A DNA stretch of 64,000 nt, from the NCBI RefSeq assembly GCF_019059575.1, contig NW_024881679.1, positions 620,001 through 684,000 on the forward strand, given 5' to 3'. The DNA comes from Amphibalanus amphitrite (taxonomy: Eukaryota > Arthropoda > Thecostraca > Balanomorpha > Balanidae). This document shows, one piece after another, positions 51,103 through 62,384 of the stretch; the first letter of the stretch is position 1, and each line of letters opens with the position of its first letter. The notes under the pieces were generated by a model. The model saw only the letters and a list, made by a program, of their open reading frames with translations. It made no database searches and was not told the DNA's origin. The position numbers and the translations under genes were made by a program.

Positions 51103-53193
51103 TACAGCCACTCATCGCCTCCCGTTCGTCATAGCTGTATGGATGGGCCCATTGAGAGGTGATCAGCATCTGGACGAGTTACGGCTGGTGGTGTTTTTAT
51201 GTGGACGCTGAGGCGCGGGCCAGCAGGCCGGCCAATAGGCCTGTTAATCAGCCGGGACGGACCAGCTCGCCGGCTTGCAGGGCACACGGTCGGTCGATCC
51301 GGGCAGCAACTCGAGCGGGACCGACCCCGGCCGGCACGCGGGCCCGGCTGGCTGACCGCTTACTTTATCGGTAAGGTATGTGGCTGTGTTCAGTTAAATA
51401 CCAAATGACCAGCGAGTCGTAACGTGTGCTTCTAGTGGAAGAAGCGCATGAGTTTCGTGATGGTGTTCTGCTTAGATTGGCTGGTGCATGCCATTGAAAT
51501 GCTAAGAATATTCATGACGTTTTAAAGACCAAGGTCGTACGAAGCATTATTGTACTTTTAGTGTAATTTTTCGGTTCGGTTGCTCGTAGCTAGACGGCTA
51601 CAGCCTGCCTTAAGTATGTAGAGGGTTGGATGCGTAGGCATTGGGGCATAGAAGTACTTTGATGGACAATTATTCATGATTGTTTAACTATTGTTATATT
51701 GACATGCTTATGCATTGCATACTCTTGATAAGCGAAGACTGATTTTGATGAAGCTGTTATCGATTGTGCGCTAAGCCGTTCTGATAGCCTTTATCGCCGC
51801 AAGCTAGAGATGGCTGATATGGCAATAGGCAATGGTCGCAACATAGGTATTAAACATTTGACCGACCTGCTTTGCGGATCAGCTGCTCTCCTGCAGTGAT
51901 ATTGGCTGTGTACGACTGTTAGCCATGGGGCGTGCGAAGCTTACACAACAACATGTTATGCACTCACGATTCAATGAACTGGAACAGGCCTCCTTGGAAC
52001 TTAATTTGCTTCGTTGAGGGGGAGACGAAATGGAGTGAGACCTGGACCGAAATCCGATGGCCCTGGTCCACCCAGACAGGAGCTAGTGAGGGACAGAGAT
52101 AGCTCCGAGCCCCGGGTGTCATCCTGCTTTTGGAGCCCGCTGGTTCTAGATAGACCCTCTAATAGGGCACTGGAGGCTGTTGAGACCGCAGTTAGTTGGC
52201 GAGTAAGTGCTGGCGCCCTGCCGACGCAGTGAGTCGGTCGGCCGCACCACGCGGCGGTAAGTGGCGTCCTGCGGCGGACCCGCCGAGTGATAACACGGAG
52301 CTGCCGGGCCGCCGAGCTGGCCGCCCATTGTCTCCACCGGCGAGAGACAACGGCGTCGGTCCGGCCGACGGCATCTCCGGCCGAGAGTCAACAGCGGCCG
52401 GCCGGCGGCCGTGTGGGCTGCCCATTAGCGCCGGCCGTCTAACAGGGCGGCTGCGGCGCGCCGCCACCGGCCGCCCAGGACCACCGGCGCCGCCGCCACG
52501 CACCGCGCGACGCACGCGCCCCGCCCTGCCCCGCTCCCCTCACCGGCACAGCACGCACAGAGGCGTACACGCACACAAAAGGCATTGTATCCGCTCTGTG
52601 AACTTCATTGCGGGTCGCTGCATCCCAAGGCAGCGCAAACTGTACGGCAAATGAGACAAACAATGTGCCGTCTGGTTCAACAATGAAACTGTGGTCTCGA
52701 CCATCGAGATAAAGAGTAAATAGTCGCACAGAACCTTCTCAAGCAGTGCATTACTGTAACTTATATCCTCATATCTATGCTTAGTTCACAAGTCCGTTTC
52801 CTTGCGCACGACCACCATCCTCCCCACTTAACCATGCATCAGATAGGGGCGCACGATTAGCGTGCGTGAGGCATCAGTCATAACCGTGGTCGACTGGAAT
52901 GACGTCGAAGAATGCGGACTGCCATAGATCATCGGAGCGAACGTCGCCGCCTCCCGCTAAGCGCTGACGTCGCCATTGACCGGTTGCTGTCCGGTGTCCG
53001 CACCATTTCCGCTCGGTGTGCTTGCAATGCTTGTCCGCGTATTATCCGTCGCGTACCTGAACAGCATCGTGAGGTGCCGGCTCAGTGTTCGGTCAGTGTC
53101 TGCTCGTTGGATCGCTGCTATTGCCAGCCAAATTCATCCGCCACCGGCCAATCAGCATGTCTGCCCGCATCCGTCAACATTCTGTCAGAATAG

Positions 53194-53667
53194 TCAAATA
53201 TGAAGAGAGGCCCGATCGTGACTCAGAACACTAGCTTCCCCCACGGCCCATCGGGAAAATCCAGCATCGCACACAGCCGCGCACGGCGGATTCTCAGACC
53301 GCCCCATTACGTTCCAAGAAATAGCAACGCCGAGAAGCGCGTGCCTCTGAGTACGGCCGATAAATGTGGACGTCTGGAAGAGTTGGTCAAGGTTATCTTC
53401 CATATCAAAATGCCAACCAAGCCCGTCGGCTACTTGCTCGATGACGAAGGGATGAAGGAACGAAGCTGCATCCTGGCGCAGGCCAACGAGAATGGTTTGT
53501 TCTCGGAACATGTCCATAAAAGGCAAAACGTTACTGGTAGGAACGGAAAGGGTCTTGGTATTTCAACATCTGACAACTACTTATGCCGGCTTGATTCTCA
53601 GACATCATTTGCTGAAGCCTATAGGGGATTTTATCATTCTTTCAAATATGTTTTTATATTTAGGTAA
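53194..53667. other. Open region on both strands, unknown
   Basis: A plus-strand frame of 155 codons (53200-53667) and a minus-strand frame of 110 codons (53194-53526) overlap. Neither shows a motif I know. The plus frame begins at an ATG (MKRGPIVTQNTSF). It could be a decayed gene, a repeat-derived frame, or chance. Confidence 0.2.
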
Positions 53668-56600
53668 GTCCCTTGATTTTGATACCGGTGATGGTTTAAA
53701 AGTAGTGGTACTATAAAAGCTTTAAAACTTTGTTTTTTATCTGTTTTAACACTTCTTCAGCTCGTAATTCCAGCTAGATATCTACTGACATAGTTTAGTG
53801 CTTACATGAATGCCTATATTTCGTGGGCGAGCATTTATTACGCATTTAACCCATTCTGCTCCGTTGATGCTTGCTTTACGTGAAATTTGGTAACTCGGCG
53901 TGGTTCGGTTTAGTGGGTAACCTAAAATGTATTCCAAAGTGTTGATTTTTCTTAGAAGTTATACCGTCTTGTGATGGCTGAGCCTGAGCAAAGCGCACAG
54001 ACTGTCTTAGACAAATTGACCATCATCAGTCACGCTATTTGAAGTATGGGAACATCATATATAACACGTGTCGGAACGTACCCTGGGTGGGCCACATTAA
54101 TAATGCATCGGCGCTAAACAAATTGTAGTCAGCCGGTCCGGGCAGCACCTACTGGCCGACCGTCACCGATCACCGAGCCACAGCGACTGCAGTCAGCACC
54201 AGTGATGAAGACGGCGCGGCGGTAACACAGCAGTGCAGCTACAGTTAAGTTATAAACAAACACATCTGCTTCATCTATTGCAATGTCATATAAACATTGA
54301 ACAGCTTATCTACCAGTACCATGTCCATTGTCCATAGCTGATAATGTCCAACAGACAAACTATTTCTATTTCGCCCTGACTGCTTTCAATGCAATTTACC
54401 CTTTGTTTTATGCGACATTAATGCTGAACAGATTGTCAAAACCTAATACCTTTTCTGGTGATTAGTCTGTTGTATTGATCTATCGTCACCAAACATTTCT
54501 TCCTTTTCACCCGCCCACCCCCACCCCAGTAATCCATCTGCAAGCGTTGGATCGAGTGTAGGTGCCGCTCTGATCATCCGTCCGTCTGCTCAGTACGACG
54601 TAACGCCGTCCCCACGGCGGCAGGCGGCGCGCCATCAGACGGCCGGACCGCGGACAACTGAGCTGTCACCTCCACCACTGACACGTCACCACACTGCCAC
54701 CGGGCTACGCGGACACACCGCGCGACACGACCACACCGCTCACCGCGCGACAGAGCGGCCGGTCCGGTCAGCGGGAGGGAGGGAGAGGCGGGGAGCGCCG
54801 GCCGCGGCCGTCGCCACCCCCCGTCACTGATTTGTCAGCTCGTGCTGGGCGGCCGCTGTGCCCAGCGGTGGCCGGACGCGCCGTGTTCTCAGCTCATTTC
54901 ACGGCCCTTGCCGTCCCGCGGCGCCGCACAACAGCTGGTGTTACTCGTTTGTTCGGCGCTGCAGTCGCCAGTTGTCTTCCTGTTCTCCGTCGCAGTCGCC
55001 GGCTATTGACTAACTTGGCGTCGCAGTCTATGGAGACAATAGTAAGGGCTGTCGCGGTCAGTAGACGATTAGGCTCGATGTTACGATCTACAGCTAACCC
55101 GTGCTCGATGTCACAATCCCTGACCATTGGGGATCGTTTCGGTGGTCATCGGACAGCGGTCAGGGGCCGGTGGTCGGTGGTATTTGCGGTCGGACCGAGC
55201 CGAGCCGATTTTACAGCCCTCGGTGGCTGCGCCGGCCGAACGCGGACCGACAATCATTACAGAACGGGACCGTCGTCGCCGCCGGCCGACAATAAATCTG
55301 CCGGGCCACAAAGGCCAGCGGCCCGTCCCGACCCGCGGCGGTCGACAGAGATGTTTCCGCTGGGCCGAAGGAACCCCAACAGGTGCGCCCCGCGCGCGGG
55401 CCCGGCTCCCCGGCCCCACCCGTCTGCTGACTGGGCTGGTCGTGTGGTCCAGGCTGACCACAGACCAGGCCCTACAGTCGAGTTGCATGGATATCATGCT
55501 AAATCACCAGTGATTAAGTATATAACAAGCAGTATAATAGATGTGATGGGAGTGGTGGTATTCAACCTGTTTGGGCAGTAAAAGTTTTGACGGTAATGGC
55601 GGCAGTAGCTAGATGTGTCGGTAGCAGCACCCATCCTATGCCGATCTGTGTCCACAGCAGGTCTACTTTGAATGCATCAGTAATCTGAGCGGCTGCAGTG
55701 TACTATCCGTCTGGGCGGCAGCAGTAGCCGGCCGAGTCCGCTGTGGCCGTGTCCGTGCCGGTGGGCGCGGCCGTGGGCCGCCCCGCCGGCCGCGCGGCCA
55801 TTCTCCGCGCTCAGTGCTGGCTGATCGCACGCCACTCTCGAGCTGTCCGTGCACTGTCGATCGCCAGACGCCGGCTGAATAAGGCGGCCCGCCCAGATCG
55901 CCACCGCTTTAGGGTTCGGGCGAGCACGCTGCAGGCGGCGCCGGCCCGGCCCGGCGCGGCCGAACCCACTGCGCACCGCGGCCCGGACTGGCAGGGACTG
56001 TGCATGGGGGATGGAGGCTACGCTGAGATCTGCTGGTATTGTGGTCTACCGTCTCCCCAGCGTCGTATCCGTGCCATTCCGCGTTGCGTCTCCCGTCTGA
56101 CTGAGGTGCGCTCTCTCCCAGTGTCTGACTGAGGGTGTCATTCCGTGTACTGACTCCTGACTACCGTGAGCTGCTTCGCACTGTCGGAGTGTGTGCGTCT
56201 CCTGTCCGTCTGAGCGTACGCTGTCAGCCCACCGCCCATCGTTCCACAGCTGTCCAGACCGCCGTGCTCGCCACCGCCGCCCTGAGCGGCCAGCGCGGCC
56301 CAGCGCCCAAAGCGGTTATTAATTCGCTCGCCGAGCCGCGAGCGGCGATTAGGTGCGGATCGTGCGGAATCCGTGCCTGCGGGCCGCCACTCGGCCGCAG
56401 AGCGCCCGGCAAAAAGACGGGCAGCGGGCTGCGGAGGCTGCGCGGCAGGCCGGCAGACCGGCAGCCGTCAGTCCGCCGCGCAGACCGGAGACGGCAGTGG
56501 GCAGGTGCACTCGGCCGGAACAGATCGGCAGAGGCGGCCCTGCGCAACATCGCATCCACTCGCCACCGGACAGGCATTTATTTATATTGGAAATACACCA

Positions 56601-56929
56601 CTGAGGCGCAATGAGCTACTGAGCATCTCTCAGAAACATGCATGCCTTACTCACTTTTGGTGGAATGTATGAATGCAAGAAATCATTGCAAAACGTTTAT
56701 GGGGTAAGGTATAATAGATGCAATGCACATATTTCTATTTGTAATCAATGGTGACCGACCTTGACCGAAAGAACATTCTTGTGCATTCTTGACCTATAAG
56801 GAATGAATTACGCTGATCTCGTATATTCAGCGGCAACTTTACAACCAACTTTGACGAGGGTGAGCCCATGTTCAGTGTTTTGTTACTTTGACTTTGCTTG
56901 GTTCTATTCCGACAAAAAGAAAGAGAATA

Positions 56930-56985
56930 AAGAGAAAGAGATAGGGAGAGAGAGAGGGAGGGAGAGAGGGAGGGAGAGAGATCAC
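56930..56985. repeat. GA-rich imperfect microsatellite
   Basis: Runs of agagagaggg and gggagagag, purine only. Confidence 0.85.
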
Positions 56986-58318
56986 GAGGTCTACAGCTAC
57001 CTTGAAGTGCACGAAACGCACCTAAATTGAGGTCCTAGACTCGCACAGGTCGATTAATATTTATCAACAAAACATTAAAGCAAGTAGATTGATAATTATC
57101 AAGCACCTCATAATTCATTAAAAACGGGTTACGGTAACATGACGACAGTCTAGTGTTCGTAATAGACCAATCTGCTGTCTGGGGAGCATTGGAACGGCAC
57201 CATTTGTTACGCCACTCCCATGGTATGGATGTGCGGTTAACTGGTCGGCGGTAGCGACACCACATTGTCGATTTTACAACTTTGCCCACAGATAGGGCCC
57301 ACACCCCACATTGGACGAGGCGCTAAAAGGGCAGGAATTCGCCGGCACCAGCGGAATCTGGCAGCTACCGCGGCCCCGGCTCGGCCGACGGAATGTGCCT
57401 GCTGCAGTAAAACAATCAACAGGACAGTTAAGGAAGGGCCCTAAAGCCATCAGACGCGGATTCCACCGCACAATGGGCCGATCTCGGAGCTCCAACAAAC
57501 AGCACCCTTTACGGCGGCCGGCCGCGCTCTTAGTGCACCGTTAAAGTCGTTTACATCCCACATTAGTAGCCCTGTCCCTTTACCCCAGCAGACCATTAAA
57601 CAGACGTCGTTCTAGCCGCGAGACGAATTTTAGTGAGCAGCTTATTTGCCTCCCGTCTAATGTCTTTGTTGTCTCATGACCTTGGTGATCTAGGCAAATG
57701 TAAATTCATCGTTTTGAGCTAATTTCTTGTGGACTAAAACAGGGATGAATACTAATTTAATCTTTTAAAAAAGTGAATTGGTCGTTTACATTACGCAGTA
57801 CATCAGTTTTTCAAAACATGTGTCTTTCTGGCCGCATAAGTTGGGTTTGTTCTTCGCCCGATAGCACATGTAAGCTAATTATTTGTTTTGAGCTTTGTCG
57901 TTCTAGCCTAGTTGTACTTATGGACTGTCGCTCTGCTTCTGATATGATATGACACCATCGCCGATAGCTTCCCTAAGAAAAGAATGCAGAGAATTAGAGA
58001 AGGAAAGGGGAAGAAGGGATACCAAACGGGATGGGAGAAAGATTAATTAGAAAGTGTTGGCAATTATTTGAAAGGTAGCCTTCCCCAATCCCCATGCCAT
58101 GGGAGACTATTCAACGGACATAAGCCTTATATAAGACGCAGAATAATGAAACCCCGGAAATCGTTTCAAATAGTTGACATTTGTCGGAACGAGTAAAAAT
58201 TCTGGTAAGGTAGTCATGAACAGTAGCTCTGGTCTTCCGCGCAGTTCCTTCAAGAATGTTGGCAGTTGGCACTAAACTGAATGCGTGTGCCGTGTCATAA
58301 TTATATAATTATATGTAC

Positions 58319-61300
58319 CACAGACTTCTCTATATATGGACTGTGCGCTGATTTGGGAAATCAGCATTGGAGGCCCAAATTTCTGAAGCCGTAATATGAA
58401 CCCATATGTTGTAACACAATACCCTTTTATTGTTTCCTGTCGACAGGCTGAACTTTATGTGATATATTTTGTTTTTGTACTATCTATGGCTCGTAGCTCA
58501 GAATAAGAAAGGCTTCTGGTCGATATGAATCTGTATTGGAACATCATTTCACGTTCATCGACACCCATTGATGTCCTCATGTCAAGTTCATCTCACATTG
58601 CACCAGTGGGCTTGAAAATGGCGTTAGTCCATTTTCACCGCGGGATCCAGCGAGAAAGGGTGGCTATCATCCCTTTCTTCTTCCCCCGTGTGCTGGATTG
58701 TTCACATCTCTGACATGGCTGGCTACAAACTCGCGCGACAGTGCACCGACCGCGCTGGTGGTAAAGGTTGGCGGTAATGCCGATGGGGGACATTACGGGA
58801 AAATGTGTGTCTGCTGCAACGGTGTCTTCACTGTTCTTCTCTGCTACCCACTTTTTCGCACCACGCATCTACACATAGTCGCACTTTCACACATTCGCAC
58901 GTGCGCATCACCAATTGCAACGTATCCCTCCGTCTGCTCGTTTTCCACTCGCTGCTGAATGATAAGGCGATAGCTCTTGTGACGGTCGTTCCCATCACGT
59001 TGTCATGCTGTAGCTATTGTTGCTTTTATTGTGTCCCTTCGTCCCATGGAGACGTAGCCGAGCAGCTCTGAAGGGACCTGTGGGCGGCCCCCAGGGCCAC
59101 CACGATGCTGCCGCTCCGCACCTCCTCCATGTTGGGGTTGATGGTCGCCATCAGGCGATGTCGGGGGCCCATCAGAGCCGGGCACCGCAGGAGGACATGC
59201 TTGGGCTGTCCGCCTCCTCTCAGCAGACGGGTAGAGTGCGGCTCTGCATTGTCGGTCGTCGCACTGGTTGCACCCCGACAGCCAGGAGGGCGCCAACCCG
59301 ACTCTGTGGCGCCATTGGGAGGAGCTTGTCCAGTGGCCGGCGCGGAGCTGGTGGATGTCCACCGCCGCTGGCCGGTCGCCGCCGGCAACGGTAGGCGGGA
59401 GTCGATCCCCGTCAGCTGGTGGAACCAGGTGGAACCAGCCGGCTGGCCAGGCCCCGACGGTGCGAGCCCTCGCCACTCTGGCGGCGGCCCAGTGGGCCTT
59501 CTGGACGTCTATAAGGATTTGTTTTTAGCCGAGTATGTTTGCCTTCTTGGCGATGGTGTCGGCCCTCTCGTTGCCTTCCAACCTGCATTGTGAGGGCACC
59601 CACTGTAGGTAGACCAACAGGCCTCCAGCTGTCAGTCCCCAGAGGGCTCTCCAGATGTCCACTCCGAGCGAGGAGTGCTGGGCGGCCCAGCCACCTCGGA
59701 TGGCGGCGAGGGCGGACTGCGAGTCGGTGCAGGCTATGATGGTGTCTTCGGCGTGCGGCGGGTTCTCCAGCAGCTAGGAGAGAGCAGCTCGGAGGGCGAC
59801 CATCTCAGCTCGGAAGCTGGAGCATGCAGGTAACCTGCCGGGGCGCGGATCGAGTGCTCTTCCCCGTTCGGCCAAACGATTAGTGCCCCCGGCGCCTCCG
59901 TCATATTCTGTAGCTCGTTAGTTACAGTATGCTCTTCGCCCTTGGCACATTTCTTAGCTTCTCCATAAAAAATGTCCACAGCTGGCCTAGAAATGGTGAC
60001 CTGCCAGTTTCCTGAGATGTTCAAAGTAGAAGTTCCTGTAATAACAGGCCACCACCGGCACAGATGTTTGTCCCAGCTACTTATACTCCAATCAGTCCTG
60101 TGCATCTTGTTTCTGCTCCACCGCTATTTTTCCGTCCGTTCTTCGCAGACTGGCGTAATCTTGAGCTTCCCGATCCCGATGCAAGTTTTGCGGTAACATT
60201 TAAGAGCGGCAACCTTCATCGTTTAACATTGATGCGAAGGGTACGAATTCCATCATTTCATCGAGCATTCTTCCGAGATGATTTGATCCAGACCATAATG
60301 AACTACAACCCCATACGACACACTGGATAAACTTCATTGTTTGATTGAATAAGCTTACTTCTTTTGGATGTAGTGGCGTATCACTGCCATGGGTATGGCA
60401 TTATTTAGCGCGGCGTAGCTTCGAACTGCGATGGCGAGTTGTTCTTTTCACATTAACTGCTGGTCAAGTTAAGTCTTTGTAGCTCCTTTCAGTGAGTCTT
60501 TTTTTTCTCCAGAATAAAATAAGGCACTAGGCATTATAGGCAGTATGCTGAGACTGGCGCCGTCGATAGCGTCCTGTTTTTCTTCTTGCTGTGTGAGTCT
60601 CACAGGAGTCAGTGCTTGCAAAAGTAAACTTGCAAATCTGATTGTCCTCCGCGTTATCTCTTATCTCGATTGATGGTTTCGTCTGTGAACATTTTTTCCT
60701 TTTAGTTATACGGGAGGCTAAAAAGTTGCCTTTTTGCTAGAAATTATGTTTCGTACATTTCTCTTGCCCTGACTCTGGCTTGATACCCGGAATGACATCT
60801 TCGCACCACACGTTTTCTGATCCGGTCGTGATGAGGTAGTGATCGATAATATTCTTTCCTTTTTTGACCATTTCTTCGAGCTATAGTTACTTATTTTTAC
60901 TGCTTCTTGTGGCCCTATATAATGTATCGTTATTTCTCAAAACCCTTTTCAAAACCAACGTAAATGACTAGTTCCGACAAATTAGCAACGACAACCAACA
61001 ATGCAACCAACATTCAAAAGCAAGAAAATGCGCGCAAAGTACGGCTGCATTTGTGAAGTATATACCTCCAGCGTGAACAAATGGCTAACTGAGCGAGAAA
61101 ATATGTTCTCATTTATATACATTTATTTCTTATTTATTTTGAATTCAACAAAAAAATGTAATCCGACAGGTAGATAAAAGTATGGGCTATCCTATATCCA
61201 AATTTGTAAATATTCTGACACCCTTTTCATTGTAAAAAGATGGATAAAAGTGCACTTATTTTTGGGCCTCCAATGCTGATTTCCTCGGATCAGCGCACAG

Positions 61301-61322
61301 TCCATATATAGAGAAGTCTGTG
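58319..61322. mobile_element. 3.0 kb TIR element with 7 bp target duplication
   Basis: Left end CACAGACTTCTCTATATATG continues as GACTGTGCGCTGAT...AAATCAGCATTGGAGGCCCAAA. It is matched in reverse at the right end over about 65 bp, with one small indel. TATGTAC flanks both sides (58312-58318, 61323-61329). The TIR itself has an inner hairpin (CTGAT..ATCAG). A 7 bp duplication with CA ends could suit P-like or hAT-like elements. I do not assign a superfamily. It carries a dead retroelement fragment. Confidence 0.75.
59026..59935 (-). pseudogene. Non-LTR retrotransposon remnant with RNase H domain
   Basis: Minus-strand frames, read in order: GALIVWPNGEEHSIRAPAG, SSFRAEMVALRAAL (catalytic Glu), ACTDSQSALAAI (catalytic Asp), WVPSQCRLEGNERADTIAKK (the final RNase H His/Asp region), AAVDIHQLRAGHW, GCNQCDDRQC, then KHVLLRCPALMGPRHRLM. 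At least two frameshifts and in-frame stops (one after ALS) make it dead. RNase H in a non-LTR polyprotein points to the I/R1 group. The end 'cacaataaaagcaacaatag' is A-rich. Confidence 0.75.
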
Positions 61323-61329
61323 TATGTAC

Positions 61330-62030
61330 CCATATTTTCCTTATTTAGCAGTCAATGATCTCAATCACGACAGTAAGGTCTTTAAAAATTGCTTTATTAT
61401 TTGACTTGTTTATCCTACTGCAGCAGCCACATCACAAAGAGCTCGCTATATTGTGGCTGCTACGTCAAAGCGTGACGACATTGATTGGTGAAATGGTGGT
61501 CAGAAAGCGCAGCAAACATGTTTATCAGCTTTTAGATGGTGAATAGCATCATTTATCTATCTAATGATGAAATTAAGTCGTTAGGACTGATAAGTTATGA
61601 GATGTAGAAAGAAATCTACATGGTAAGAAATCTCGCAAAATGATTCCAACAAAATTGATCAAAAAGTAGCTGGCCCTGACAAAGTTAAAAAAATTGTTTC
61701 TAAACGGTAAAATTTGTAATGGAAAATGATTATTAAAAGCACTGCAACTAATAGAATCGGAAATATAATGCATATGGAAAATCATCCACAGCTGGGAAAT
61801 AAAATTGGAAGGTTTCTTGATTGAATTTATAGGAATTAGACATGTTACAATTAATTTTTACTTTCTTATCACGAGTATTGGAGGAAAGGTATAAAAAATC
61901 GTTTTTATTAAAAAAAAATAGATGAGCTACAAAAAATTATGAATTTTCTTTGTCAGGCAATGGTTTTAATCTTTTCCCACATTTAACTAAATGTATGTAG
62001 ACTTATACGGTAACTGTACCTACTTCAAAC
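61330..62030. other. AT-rich spacer, no gene seen
   Basis: Low-complexity AT-rich sequence without conserved frames. Confidence 0.5.
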
Positions 62031-62038
62031 GTCATCTT

Positions 62039-62352
62039 TTTGGTTTTTCTCACAATGACAATACAATAACGATGTAAATAAGACCAGACGTTTCGGACAA
62101 CAAAGTACCTTCGTCAGTGGAAAATAAGATGTAGGCTTTACATCGATGAAATATAGATGACAACCAGCCTGCACGAAAAAAAATCGTGCCAAGTATATTT
62201 TATATACGATTTTTTTTCGTGCAGGCTTGTTGTCATCTAAATTTTATCGATGTAAAGCCTATATCTTATTTTCCACTGACGAAGGCACTTTGTTGTCCGA
62301 AACGTCTGGTCTTATTTACATCGTTATTGTGTTGTCATTGTGAGAAAACCAA
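62039..62352. mobile_element. Foldback element with hammerhead-like motifs (Penelope-like?)
   Basis: Two ~145 bp arms are about 90% reverse complements around a short AT loop near 62190-62207. Each arm carries CTGACGA...GAAAC (plus strand 62275-62304; minus strand in the left arm, about 62090-62120), the conserved core letters of a hammerhead ribozyme. Perfect 12 bp direct repeats GTCATCTTTTTG (62031-62042, 62373-62384) flank the unit, like a target duplication. Penelope-like elements are known to carry such motifs and to insert as inverted units. The assignment is inference. Confidence 0.5.
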
Positions 62353-62384
62353 ATGTCTAACTCTTCTAATCTGTCATCTTTTTG

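Larger units (their letters stand above)
50936..58318. other. No gene recognised (possible Wnt upstream intron or 5' region)
   Basis: It contains a GACA tetranucleotide run (51072-51102), GAGA/GGGA-rich sequence (56930-56985), and GC-rich blocks (52200-52560, 54590-55480, 55680-56560) with long but featureless frames. I searched both strands by eye for the MNLHNN and WGGCS motifs of upstream Wnt exons and did not find them. Confidence 0.45.

Noticed and set aside
54832-55581. 249-codon plus-strand frame
   Set aside because: It begins at a non-ATG codon, is rich in Arg/Pro/Ala from GC-rich DNA, overlaps other long frames and shows no motif. Chance is the best explanation.
50936-58318. Upstream Wnt exons
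   Set aside because: I looked on the minus strand for the WGGCS and MNLHNN blocks and found nothing convincing; they may be farther away or outside the window.
62275-62310. Confirmed hammerhead ribozyme
   Set aside because: The core letters fit but stems I and III do not pair well by eye, so it is reported only as a candidate.
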